DNA of 64,000 nt from Pagrus major. Lineage: Eukaryota > Chordata > Actinopteri > Spariformes > Sparidae. Below, piece after piece: positions 39,476 to 51,537 of this stretch. Each line of letters starts with the position of its first letter. The stretch's first letter is position 1. The DNA lies in assembly GCF_040436345.1 (NCBI RefSeq), contig NC_133220.1, positions 5,067,936 to 5,131,935 of the forward strand, written 5' to 3'. The notes under the pieces were generated by a model. That model ran no database searches. It was not told where the DNA came from and was given only the letters and a program-made list of their open reading frames with translations. A program made the translations under genes and the position numbers.

Positions 39476-41052
39476 TATGAAAAAGCAGCTGAAGGAGTAA
39501 AGAAAGTTGGAAATCATACGAACCGGATTTAAAAGTTGAATAAAACCTGTCTAATTACCAAATCTATATCAGCTGTGTCGTCTCGGCGGTAAACAAAGGT
39601 TGCGAAATAGTAAAAATAAATAATCTTGTGCATAGAACAACATATTTTTGTGAATGCTTCTTGTATTTACATTAGAAAAGCAGATTTCTGGCAGTCTGTG
39701 ATGTAGTTTTCACATTTATGATCTCACATATTTTCTTACTGAATGTCTCTACGGACACGACTCTTTCTGTTATGAGATAGAAATGTTCTGTACTCAGATA
39801 AAGTGTCTCAAGTCCAGGAATCAAGAGAAATTAAGTCCTCAGAATCCAAACTCCATGTACCAGGAACAACCTTCATCTCTCACTGGCTCTCAGTCATGAC
39901 AGGATTGTTTGTCTGATTGTGTAGCTAGAAATTCTTCTTCTGAGACAATGATTTACTCTTTGTCCGCCGACGCCACCACGGAGCGTCTGAGTGTTCATGC
40001 TTTTCTCAGCCGTCTTATCTGAGGAAATAATTACCTGACATGCATGAAGAGCCATACCTGCACCTCGTGTGTCTCAGACCGCCTGTTTTTGTGCACATTT
40101 CTAAACTAATCTTTTAAAAACAGAACTGTGCTGGTTATTTGTTCATCCATCCAAGACATTATGTTCTTATGTTCTTTATGGTTTAGTTTTATTGCATGTG
40201 AAGCATATTTAGAAACGCAAAGTGAAGTATAATATAAAATGTTACACACAGGTTGAGTTACTGCAGCAGGAAAACATGTTACAGTCGTCATAAAAACGTT
40301 GTCGTTGTGCACATTTCTAATCCAACCCTATAATAATAAAAGTATAACAGAAAAGTATAGTATAATAAAAAATGTCACACAGGTCATTGCAGCAGGAAAA
40401 CATGATCACAAAAGACGTGTCCCATAAAAACTTTACGTGCTGATTATAACTTTAAACTTCAAAGCGTTATTTTAATTCTTCATTTTGTTTGTGGCTTCAT
40501 TGAGGCTGCAAACATAAATTAAACGACTATTTTCGTATCCGTTAGGAGTTGGGGAAGTCGCCCACGCTCAAAAAATGGGTGCCATCTTTAAACAAAATCT
40601 CCAGCTTGTTCGTCGACAGTCTGGCTTGAAATAAACTCCCTCAATGCTTAAATAATTAAATTAACTGAATGAATATAAGTGAGTCAGTGCATTTCCTTTA
40701 AACTCGTCATCACAGCTCAGCACAATAAAACCGGTTTGAGAGTTTCTTCACGTTTACGTCACGTATCTTGAACCGTGAACAGCTTTATCTTCAGAAGTAA
40801 ATCAAGTGTAACAACGCTGACTCTGTAATATTTATCAAACACCACAGCTGTTATCTCTGTGAAGGTGTTACTGGCTGTACTTTTCCAGTGGCTGCCAATT
40901 AAACATTAAAGAAATTTAATTAATGACTAATAAGTGAGTAAAGTTTTATTGTCTTCTTTTTCAGACAGTGCTGTTCTGACATTCATTTTTTCCTTCTTAC
41001 TTTTTCTCTTATTTTTCTTTATTCTTTACTTTTTCACCTCTTTCTCTCACAC

Positions 41053-41098
41053 TTCCTTCCTTCCTTCCTTCCTTCCTTCCTTGCTTCCTTCCTTCCTT
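41053..41098. repeat. (TTCC)n microsatellite
   Basis: Eleven near-perfect TTCC units with one TTGC interruption. Confidence 0.9.
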
Positions 41099-43364
41099 GT
41101 TCACTCCTGCCTCGCTTCCTTAATTTTTAATCCTCTTAACGACCTTCGGACCCAGCTCACCGTTCACGTGATCGACCTACTTTCTTTTTATTGCCGGATT
41201 CGAACAAGTGAATCATAAAACATCCAGACTGATGTTGGTCCAGCAGGCGGACGATGGAGAGGTCGAAGTTCTGGTTCCATCCACCTGCTGATCCGTGATC
41301 CATTTTTGCCATTTCTTCTTCTCAGATTTAATTCTTTTGCAACATACAGACTTCGCAGGTGGATCCAGGGGTTTGCTTCTGAGCACTTCATGGCTAGCAA
41401 ACGTTAGCTTCCCAGCACTAGCCGGCAAAGCTGAGCATTGTTTGATGGTCAGGTTGTCTGGTGTACACACCTGGTTTGCCGTATAGGCTCTGGTAAGGCC
41501 AACAAATATAAAACTTAGGACCTTTAGGATTGAGGGACCTTGTTTGTCGCCTGAATTTTGTGTTCTTCAGGAAAAAAAGTGTCCAACACTCGGGGACGGC
41601 CCAATTGTGGCTGCTGATTTAGAAAATGTCTTCAGCCGTTTATCCATCACATCTGCCGGCCTGGCTCAACTCGGTTTGACTGGTCTTAAAAATATTCATC
41701 AATGGAGTTTAGAAAAACCTTAAAATATTAGAACGTGAAGTAATTGATTGTTTGTCCTGATGAGGAAACACCAAAAGTGCGTCACATGGGAAAGGATCCA
41801 GAGAGATGAAGACAAAGAGCATGAATGAAGTTGTGTAACGAGGGTTTGACTGGCAGGAGCATCAAAGTTGACGGCTTATCAGCTGTTAGTGTGAGTTCAG
41901 CTCTTCAGCTCCAAGTGACACAGTGACATCACAGAGGGTCCGCCGGGACACTCACCCACTGTTGGACGTCAGCGGTGATGCTGACCGGGGTCGGGCAGCG
42001 ATTGGGCGCTGATGACGGGGAATCCCGGGAGGTGAAGAGGAGGATATCCTGCTGCTGCTTGAGGACGCCACACATCACTGAGACATCATCAGAGTCTGAA
42101 GTCACTCCGTATTTAATGTTATATTACTGAATAAAAGATGGCTGCTTCTTCCCTCATCCTGTCCTTCTCTGCTTTCTTTGTTTCCTTAAGCTTTTCACTG
42201 ATTTGTCATTCTTCCAACCAAATCGCCAGAATAAATGTTGGCGTCGTCCGTCCCTGCAAACCACAGATATGTTGCAACTGTACATTTTGTTTAAGCACAA
42301 AAACATTTGGTTACGATCAGGAACACATCATGTTGTGGCTTAAAATACCTGCAGGAAATGTTCTGATGTCTTGTCAAAAACATTTCACACCTACAGATGT
42401 TTAAACACAGTCTTGAACAGTGGTCTCCGGCTTGGCATCCCCTCCACCTCCCCAACCTGAAAGTCAGCTCAAATATATGTGATATGAATGTCATGATCGT
42501 ATCCGTGGTTTGCAGAAACATAATATTTGTACTGTGCTTCTTTCTTTCCACAAATCACGCTCAGCTAAATGCTAACACCAGTGTGCTAACATCCTCACGA
42601 CAAAAAATGCGAGCCAGCACAGTTTGAGTTTAGCTCGTAACTAATCATGGACGACGTACGCGCAAGCAACTACGCAACAGGTTGAAATAAAATATTACAG
42701 GAAAGACAAAACATATTATTCATTATTTTTCTAATTCAAAATTCTGCAGTATTTTAAATTGTATTAGACTTTGTGGGATTCCTCCGTGTACCACCAGTGG
42801 TGCACCGACCGCAGTTTGAGAAAAGTGGGTCTAAAAAAATGGATTTGGGACAAAGGTTGAGCACGAAGAGACGGGATGAAGGAAGGCACCGGGATGATAC
42901 AATCATGTAAATGATTCCTGAACGATCTTTGGAGTACCTACATTTTTTTTTCATCAGCTCATTCATCATCCCATCTCCACTTCATGACTCATCAGTAACT
43001 CTTTAAACCTTCTCTGCCAAGTGAGTCATAAAACCACCTGAACGGTGTTTGTCCGACAGGAAGCCTGCCAGCTGCGTGGCAAGGCAGAGAGACAGCCAGA
43101 TAGTAGAGAGAGAGAGAGAGAGACAGGCATGAAGCAGAGGCGACGCTGAGGTGAGAGCTGACGTAGAAACTTGGCAGGAAGAGAAAAGAGTGTGAGGCAG
43201 TTTGAAGTTGTGGAATCTGATCAATAACTGGATCAGATCCAGCTGGCTGGGAATCGTCCAGTGATCAGGCAGCTGCCAGCTGACCCACGCCGGTCAGACC
43301 TGGTGAGAGCAGAGCTGAGGCCGAGTGTTTAAAGGAAGAACAGCGAGTCCAAGTTAATCATCTC

Positions 43365-43565
43365 AGATCAAGTCTCGAGGTCTTGAAGGCCCGTTCAAGT
43401 CGAGTCCTGCTGTTCTGAGTCAAATCCAAGTCTCAAGTCATTCCAGACAAATACATAAATGTCTGAAGTTATTGGAAGTTGATGTTTTTAATCTAATTCA
43501 TCAAGTCTGTAGTCAAAAGTCCAAGTCAGGTCTCAGGTCAACCCAGAGACGAGCAGGTGAAAGTC
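43365..43565 (+). repeat. CAAGTC-rich degenerate minisatellite
   Basis: CAAGTC/TCAAGTC words recur many times with loose spacing, a kind of degenerate low-complexity repeat common in fish. Non-coding. Confidence 0.5.
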
Positions 43566-44429
43566 TTCTGTTAGCTCATGAATCCAGAATACCTGAGACA
43601 AAGATGGTTTCTATCAGTTTAAACAGGAAAGATAAAGACTCTTGATCAAAGTAAAAACATGCTAACAGTACACACAGTGTCTGTATCTACACAACTCTAC
43701 CGACATGTACTGTATGTATATGTTCAGTGTGGGAGGTTAGATGAGGTAACACAATGGATCACAGCTGATATCAGGTTTTATCTTTCCCTCTCTGTTACCT
43801 CATTATCTAACCGTCTCCCGTCCCACTCAACCTCTCATATTGAAATCCTTTACTTCTTTCTTTCTCTTTCCCTTCCTTCACAATCTTAAGTCTCTTTTTC
43901 CTCACTGAACATGACGTTTGGACCTGAACAGCAGTGGCAGAGGAAGTGTTCAGATCTTAATGATGATCATATTGTGTTTATTCCTGGAAATAAGTGAAAT
44001 ATTCTACTTTATTTTCACTGGAATCCTCTTGATTTATAAGCTGACTGTTACTGAGGAGTAAAGAGGACAATATGTCGCTCTCATGTAGTGGAGTAGAAGT
44101 ATAAAGCAGCAGAAACATAAATTAAATACTCAAAATAAACAGTATAAGTACCTTAGGATTGTAGTAAGAAGTACATGTGGTAAGAACTGAGCAGAATGAA
44201 TCAAAGTCTGGAGGGAGACTTCACTTTCTTTCATTAACATCAGACTCATGAGGCTTCGGCCTCCCTGCAGCTGGAGGAGAGCCCGGACAGACTTTAAAAA
44301 AGTAAATATAAATGCAGTGCGCCACCTGCTGGATGCTGGCTGACATTACACAGAGCACAGATACAGATTTGTCATCAGTTAAAGGGAAACCCTCTGCAGA
44401 TCTGTGTGCGTAGAGCCACATATGTCACT

Positions 44430-45035
44430 AACCGTCACCCTTTGCACACCTGGATCTGGGGATTTTCTGCCATTCTTCTCTGCAGATCCTCTCAAGCTCT
44501 GTCAGGTTGGATGGGGACTTTTTTCAGGTCTCTCCAGAGATGTTGGATCGGGTTCGAGTCGGGAGACTCTGGCCGGGCCACTCAAGGACATTCCCAGAGT
44601 TGTCCCTAAGCCACTCCTGCGTTGTTTTGGCTGTGTGCTGAGGGTCATCGTCCTGTTGGAGGGTGAGGGTCGCTCCAAACTTCTTCCATTTAAGACTCAT
44701 GGAGGCCGCTCTGCTCTCGGGGACCTTCAGTAGCCTTCCCCAGATCTGAGCCTGGCCACAATCCTGTCTCTGAGCTCTGCATGCAGCTCCTTCGACCTCA
44801 TGGCTTGGCTTTGTCACCTGTGAGACCTCCTATTACAGACAGGTGTGTGCCTTTCCAAATCATGTCCAACCAATTGAATTAACCACAGGTGGACTCCAGG
44901 CAAGGTGGAGAAACATCTCAGAGATGATCGAGAGAAATGGGAGGCACCTGAGCTAAAGTTCAAGTGTCATAGCAAAGAGTCTGAAAACTGTTATTTGAGT
45001 TTTTCCTTTTTAATAAATACTTCCTGAACTCACTG
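44430..45035 (-). mobile_element. Tc1/mariner-like element, internally deleted and 3'-truncated
   Basis: On the minus strand the element starts at a TA (45037-45036) followed by CAGTGAGTTCAGGAAGTATT, a Tc1-type terminal repeat, then a 5' leader with ATTGGTTGGACATGATTTGG. Next comes transposase sequence: N-terminus KELHAELRDRIVARLRSGEG, LKWKKFGA, then directly the catalytic-domain region DPQHTAKTTQEWLRDNSG and VLEWP, then CREEWQKIP and RCAK. Most of the catalytic domain is deleted and stops or frameshifts are present, so it is inactive. The right-hand terminal repeat is missing near 44430. Confidence 0.8.
44524..44810 (-). pseudogene. Tc1-like transposase remnant
   Basis: The coding remains of the Tc1-like element above. 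Helix-turn-helix start and a C-terminal DDE-region segment (QQDDDPQHTAKTTQEW) are joined by an internal deletion, with the reading frame broken at least once before and after. Not a functional transposase. Confidence 0.7.
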
Positions 45036-46484
45036 TATGAGGGTATTTTGCACCAAAATAAAACACTGAGAACAAATAGATAAATAAAGAACCAGAGGAG
45101 ACGCAGACATATTTATAAAACGTTTTTATTCATTTTTTAAATCGAAGGCTAACTGAAATGTGTCCGATTCATACCATGTTCTGTGACAACAACGATAAAC
45201 CATTGTCTTCTGTTTGTCAGCAAACAGAGAAGAAAAATAACAACGTAACAAACCTTTGCAACACGTAGACCATCCAATATAAATTAAAATAAACTGTTTT
45301 AATACACAAATAAGCAATTATTATCATTGAGAATAAGTAGGCCTCTATATAAGTATGTGAGCCATGCTGTGACGGATAAAAGAGTGGATTTAAACCCTCA
45401 ACACTTCAGCAGCGGGTTCGTCTGCACTTCCACTTCGGTTGGAAGAATTCTGAGCCCGGTGCCGAAGCTGAATTCAGGGAAACCCGACGTTTTTTTCTAC
45501 AAACAGATCAGGATTCCTACACGTTTTATCTGATGTCTGGAAAGATTTCACAGATCTCTCCAGAGCTGATGATTATTCACGTTTAGTGACACAATCACAG
45601 CTTGATTTTTTTATTTTTCAAACATCTGGACCAGCTGAGTGTAGGAATCCCGACCAGAACAAACGGATCTATTGTACAAGTCCCACATTTTACATGCTTG
45701 CAGGATAAAACTCGAAAACAGGTGGAAGACTTCTACAATAGTCGCTGCGGTGGACCAGCATCAGAGCACTGCTGCGTCCCTGTAAGATATCGAGGCTTGT
45801 TTTGAATATGCACACATACAAACTGCAACCAAAAGAGAGTTTTTCTTCAACATTGTCAGAGGAAAAAGGCGCCGTGTGGCGCTGATTCAAAGAGCAGAGC
45901 GAGCAGAACAGAACACAACGATGCAGAATGAGCAAAAAACACAAAAAGGGGGAAACAGTTTCTCTTACAGTTTGCCTTCGTCCAGTCTGCTACGAAGAAG
46001 TTCTTCATGAGCTCTTCACAAGTTTGTGTTATTATGAATTCAAAATACTCGTCATCAACAGAGTCACAAGAACTAGACGAAGGTGTTTGTAAAGAAAACT
46101 GTTTGCCCAAAGAAAATAAAAAAACAGAAAAGTTCAAGTCAGGTGTAACTCTTCTCTTTTCAGAGGCAAGAGTCTCGTTTAGGATGATTCCTTCTTTGGA
46201 AATGTCTTTAACGATGCTGCCGTGGACAGAAAACTGGCTGTAGTTTGTGTTAACTTTGTTTTCACGGCAGCCATGTTGGCGCCATTTCTCATGTTGCGTT
46301 CCCTAAAAAATGTCAGAAGTAAAACAAAAATCTTGTTTTCTAGTTCGGAGTGTATCGACACCTTAACGTCGACGTGAAAAAGTAGAAGAAACGTGACTCA
46401 AACGCCAACTGTTCGCTATCCAACAGCTAGCGTTCACACTGGAAGTTAGCAACTGTTAGCACTCTGCTAATATGACGCGTTTAA

Positions 46485-46748
46485 CGGTGCAATATGTACG
46501 AATTTTAGTTGAAAACATTCAAAAATTATCAACAGAATGTGAAGAAATAGTAGTTTTGACATTAGGATGTCTATCATTGATGTTGCAGAGATATCCTCTG
46601 AAGTTGGCGTGCTAACCGGCTAGCCCCATCCCGACCCGATCCAGCAACACTTCGGTAACGGCAGCTACAATTAGCAGCAGTTAGCGGTTATTCTGGCGAC
46701 ACATCTGGTGTTTTAATTCGACGCCAATTTGTTTTACATATTGCACCT
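46485..46748. mobile_element. MITE flanked by TTAA with 13-bp inverted ends
   Basis: GGTGCAATATGTA at 46486-46498 and its exact inverse TACATATTGCACC at 46735-46747, with TTAA directly outside at 46481-46484 and 46749-46752. The interior is non-coding. TTAA duplications point to piggyBac-type mobilisation. Confidence 0.75.
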
Positions 46749-47861
46749 TTAAGGTCAAGCTGTGCTAAAAATACAACTCCAGTGGAATTAAATGAAGATG
46801 TTATCAAAATGTCTGACCTTCTGACATCTCTGGAACGCAACATAAGTAACCCGTGAGCTAAATCTTAAAACATTCAGCAGCTTTTTTTCATCAGTATGGA
46901 AGCCCATACGTGCCAAAAATATGACTTTGTAAATCAAGACTATGACAGTCGAAGCAGATGTATTATTCTGGCTTACAAAGTCATAATTTCCCAGATGTTC
47001 GTAATAATGACCTGTCATCGACTGTATGTTGACTTAAAGGTAGAGGTTGAAAGTTTAGAGTCAAAAAATGAATAAACACATTTCTTTCCTATTCCTGGCA
47101 TCAGTGGGCTTCCATACACGATGGCTATGTAGCAAGCGCATTTGAATGTTTTGGTGTTGTCTGATGTCTCAGTGTCACAAGGCAACAGTTTTGGAGTATT
47201 TGTGGGGGGTTCATTGCACTAAAAATGCTTTAAACAGACGGATGAAGTCTCCGTTTGGGCCCGGACACCAGAAGGCACACGTGTAGACGCTGGGCCGGGG
47301 CGAGGAGAGGTGATGATTAGAGAAGCAGGTGGACAAACTGGGTTTTTCCAGGACACAAGGAAGAATACTTGAACTTGTAAGTGCGCGAGCAAAATGGTGC
47401 TCGAAAAATGTTGTCAGCGAGACGACCTCAGCACTGAATGAAGTCAACATTAGCTGTTCTGGGATGAAAATTCTTTCACCGATTTGCTCTTTAAAACTGG
47501 AAAAGGGCACTTAAAAGCAGAAGTATCTCGTATTTACACGTCCTCCCAGTGATCTGCAGCGTTTGTGTGCGTGTTAGGTAGTTTTTAAACTCTCGACGTT
47601 GGTTTCACAAATGGAAAAAAAACAAAAAGTTTTGTGTGATCGATGGATTGAAGTAAAATGACCTTTTTTTTGTTCTCAAGTGAATAAACAACAATAATAA
47701 CAACAATAACAATAAAAAAACTTAACATTTAGCACACTACGTTAAAATATGACTAATATTATCAAAAAGGCAAATAGTAGGTGTATTGCAACGCTCTCTG
47801 CGGCATCACTATCAAAAAACATCTTATCTTCATCATCCTCAATCTCATCATCATCACCCAA

Positions 47862-47887
47862 TCATCATCATCATCATCATCATCATC
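47862..47887. repeat. (TCA)n microsatellite
   Basis: Nine TCA units within a wider CATC-rich stretch from about 47830. Confidence 0.85.
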
Positions 47888-47899
47888 TGAGACAGTAAG

Positions 47900-48180
47900 G
47901 AGGCGTGGCCCGGGATGATTGACAGCCCGAACTGGCCACTCACATTTCGCCCGTCTCAGCGCAGGCAGGCACACTCGTACGACATAGCAAACGACAATAA
48001 AACGACGAACGTTTCCTCGGGAGACCAAAAAAAAAAAAAACATCCAGCCAATGGCAGCGAGCGGCTGGTCGGAGAGGAGCTCTGTCATTGGACAGCAGGC
48101 ATCTGTCAGGGGGCAGGAAGAGCTCGTTCAGACGGGAGGGAGAGGAAGGAGGGAGGGAGGCGACTCTCCAGGTGTGCGTG
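47900..48180. promoter_or_regulatory. GC-richer segment with two CCAAT boxes
   Basis: Contains GGGCGTGGCC-like sequence near 47903, CCAAT at 48048-48052 and ATTGG at 48087-48091, in DNA of higher GC than its surroundings. It could be a distal promoter or enhancer, but no gene is seen starting here. Confidence 0.25.
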
Positions 48181-48240
48181 AGATAAATGTTTTTGCTCTC
48201 CTGTGTGGTCCACAATACGAATAAAGACGTGTAATGAAAG

Positions 48241-48246
<6 letters not shown>

Positions 48247-48276
<30 letters not shown>
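48247..48276. repeat. (GT)n microsatellite
   Basis: About 15 GT units; a second GT block follows at 48303-48331. Confidence 0.9.
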
Positions 48277-48277
<1 letters not shown>

Positions 48278-48358
48278 AAGGTCTGGTTTGTTTAGTCTGC
48301 TCTGTGTGTGTGTGTATGTGTGTGTGTGTGTTTAGTTTTAGTCTAGACAGCTGGAGGT

Positions 48359-48390
48359 CTTTCCCAGGGCAAGTCAGTGTACATTAACAG

Positions 48391-48440
<50 letters not shown>

Positions 48441-48476
48441 CGCACACACACACACACACACTGTGCCCTGGGAAAG
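48359..48476. repeat. Inverted repeat around a CA microsatellite
   Basis: CTTTCCCAGGGCA (48359-48371) and its exact inverse TGCCCTGGGAAAG (48464-48476) enclose a (CA)n tract at 48392-48461. With the (GT)n tracts to the left it can form a large hairpin. Confidence 0.8.
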
Positions 48477-49077
48477 ACACTGTCCGCTGACTTTACAAAA
48501 ACACTCCGCTGTAACATTTCCTTCACGCTGGCTTAAAGCGAGGAGAAATTGTGCGACCGGTTCAAACAGATCCTGATTATTTCTGGCGTGGAGCTGATTG
48601 GTTTCGTCTGTGAGCTGCAGTTTAAGTTGATTCGACTGAACTGACTCAACTTGAGCTGAACTTAGGAGGAAATGTTTGGGAGTTACTGGTCGCTGTAGAA
48701 GAAGAAATGCCTCCGTCTAATGTAAAAGATTAGACGGAGTGTGGGTCGTGTGGTGTATCGACAGCATACGTAAAATAATGCGTGATTCGAGCCTCTCACA
48801 GAGTTTGTCCCTCCTCTCCTCCCGTCTTTTTTTTTTTTTTTTTGTATCGTCAGCCAGCGCAGGTTTCCCTGAAGCGAGAGATTGATTCTACACTATTAGA
48901 CTTCTCATGAATTGACAGGTACATTACATTAAATTATTATCACTATCATTAGTTTCTACTGTGACGCCCTGATCGGAGCCTGTCCAGCCTTCTCATACCC
49001 GCTGCGAACCCTCCAGAGCAGGGAACCGAACTCTTTTAAAAAGGAAACAGCCCAGTCCAAACAGAAATAGAGGGAAA

Positions 49078-49125
49078 GAGGAAAGGAAGGAAAAGGAAAG
49101 GAAAGGAAAGGAAAGGAAAGGAAAG
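49078..49125. repeat. (GGAAA)n microsatellite
   Basis: About nine GGAAA-like units, purine-only. Confidence 0.9.
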
Positions 49126-50796
49126 TATAATAAGTTATCTAAACTCATGCAGGGACTGGGCTCATAATCTCATTCTGAGGTCAAAGATGATTTATACTTT
49201 GATTGATCGAGTCATCACTCCTTCAGCTGCTTTGGGTCAAAATATTATGATTTTTCTTTTCTTCGAGTGCTTTTCAAGTAAATAAAAAATGGCGGGGCAG
49301 CACAGGAAACGAAGGAAAAAGAGAGGCAGTAAACAAACATGATGATTAACTTTTTGTCTTTTTTGTATTAAAGACGTTTAAGGCAGAATTCTGAGGAGGA
49401 GTCTGATTTCATAAAATACCTAAAACTTTTGATACAAGTCATATTTTGATGTCCCTTTTAACACGGACACAAATCTAATTTTATGTGGGTTCACTGATGT
49501 TTAGAAAGACTCAGTCAAGTCACAGAGCCAAGCATCTGTTGATCTGAGTAAGAACCTGTTCTGTGTTTCCAGAATCACCAAAGAGTCCTCAAACTAATTT
49601 GTTCTAGATAAAAATTATTCCATCTGCTGCACAACAGAAAAGACGTTTAACCGTCATTTCTGGTTCGAATCTTTGTTTGGATTACGAAACAGAGTCGCAA
49701 CTTGAGAAACAAATGAATAATCATTTCTGTTGTACAGCAGACTGAACACATTTCCAGATCGTTACAAGACTCCTCAAGGATTTTGGAAAGTGAGATTTAT
49801 CTCTCAGAAAAACAGATGTTTGACTCTGATGGAACAAAAATACACATCAGGCACAAACTGGCCTGTGATTAATCTGAGAAGTTGGGAAAAGATTGAAGGA
49901 CTCTCTCCTCTACATAGTTGTGCTGACTTAGCTTCGGGAGTTTTGGCTGCGGTTTGGCTCGGTCCCTGTGGAGGGCGCTGTTGCATAAAGACTGGACACT
50001 AAAGGGCGCTGGCGTCATTTGGACCTCTGTTAACCTTCACATCAATCAGAGCATTCGGTCAAAACAGTGGAAGTAACACTAAATACTTCGTACAAGGAGC
50101 AAATAAAAAAACTAAAAACAATAATAGAATAATTTTTCTACCCTAGCAACACTTAAGTTTAACTTTTATTTCCACACTTTCGAAGAGACGACAAAAGACG
50201 AGCTGTTATTAACACTCGTGTCACTTTTCAACACTTCAGCGTGTCCAGTTTTTAACGACCCATCTCGTGCTGCGTTCAGCGCACAAAGAGTTCTGCTCCA
50301 AAACTATAACATCCACCGTGGGAAGAAGAGGTTAAAAATAAAAAATAAGATTACAAACAATCAATTTAAAATTGTGTTATGGGGAAAAACACAACTATAT
50401 TTCTTTAAGTATTGAAAATGTTGATACTGAATACTGGAATAAGACGATACCCAGCCCTAAAACTAGCTTCTGAATAATAAATCAATAAGTAGTGAGGTTC
50501 TGATTTGTTTTCCACTTGAAGGATGTTTAAAGTTTTGAAACTCAACTCTTTGCGTCTCTTTAAAGTGTGGCTGTAAAGGTTTGTGACTCTAACCTATAAA
50601 ACTAATCCTACTGTAGGTTTTTAAGGTTTATCATCTGACGCTGGCTGACAGAAGATTGTTGTCTCGTTTCCTGCTGCAGTAAAGTGCTCAGAGGTGCCTG
50701 CAAGAGAGAGAGACCCACCAGAGGGGAGTGTGAGTGTGTGTGTCTGTGTGTGTGTGTGTGTGCTGAGAAGGCAGGAGAGAAACTGGAGGTGTGTGA

Positions 50797-51158
50797 CCAA
50801 CAGTAGCCATGTTTCCATAAAGCATTTTGAAGAATATCGCGGACAGCATGCAACATGGCCGATGCTAGCTGACGTGCAAGAACAATTACAACTTGCCCTA
50901 TCGAAAGTAACTCCTGAAGACCTCTCTCCATGTTGTCTCCTGGTTTGTTTAACTCTAGCCCTCTGTTTACTTCCACATCCACGCGTGACGTAGCCACGTA
51001 GCCTACACCGCGTCATCCTCTGATGAAATTACGCTCTACGTGGCCCAGTTCGTTCGCTCAAAACAGTTTATGAAAACGCACCAGATTCACATTTAGATTT
51101 TCCTTAATTGAAAATTCGCTTGACATTTGGAAACATATGGAAACATGGCTAGTGTTGG
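50797..51158. mobile_element. MITE with 23-bp terminal inverted repeats
   Basis: TAGCCATGTTTCCATA (50804-50819) and its exact inverse TATGGAAACATGGCTA (51136-51151). The match extends outward seven more bases on each side with one difference. The 362-bp element has no credible ORF. The long minus-strand ORFs across it (50608-51016) are chance. Confidence 0.75.
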
Positions 51159-51537
51159 TCTAATGTGTGCATGTGCGTGTTGGTGTGTGTTTGGTGCCAC
51201 AGCAGTGCACAGTCCGAGTATCACTCATTTGGGGCCTGTAGGGCGACCTAGCTTCCTGCCTCAGTAGTTCACTACAGAGGGGACGATAGCTGTCACTGGA
51301 TCTGCAGCGCTTCTCTCTCGTTTCACCCGACGAACAAAAATTCTGACATTCAAAATAAAATAACACACAGGAGGATTAAAGACTAACTACATCCTCTACT
51401 TCTACTTTACTCTGCTCTACTGTTACATTTCACATTGTCTTGATTAGTTCTGACGTCTGTCGATGTGGACACGGTCTGATTAACAAACTCGTATGTGCTT
51501 GACTTGTTTGGTCGAGGTAGTGACAGCCAGCTTTGGG

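Noticed and set aside
41200-41470. Minus-strand open frames around SAGGWNQNFDLSIV
   Set aside because: Three frames are partly open, none longer than chance and none with splice signals; possibly an unidentified repeat.
47211-47510. 99-codon minus-strand ORF containing PRPSVYTCAFWCPGPNGDF
   Set aside because: A possible acceptor (GGCCCAG) lies inside, but no second exon, donor or recognisable family could be found, so I did not call it.
47862-48461. Possible CRISPR-like array of short repeats
   Set aside because: These are simple di- and trinucleotide repeats without unique spacers, in a vertebrate genome.
50608-51016. Two overlapping minus-strand ORFs of about 130 codons
   Set aside because: They run through a MITE and a microsatellite, show no conserved domain and break at no splice sites.
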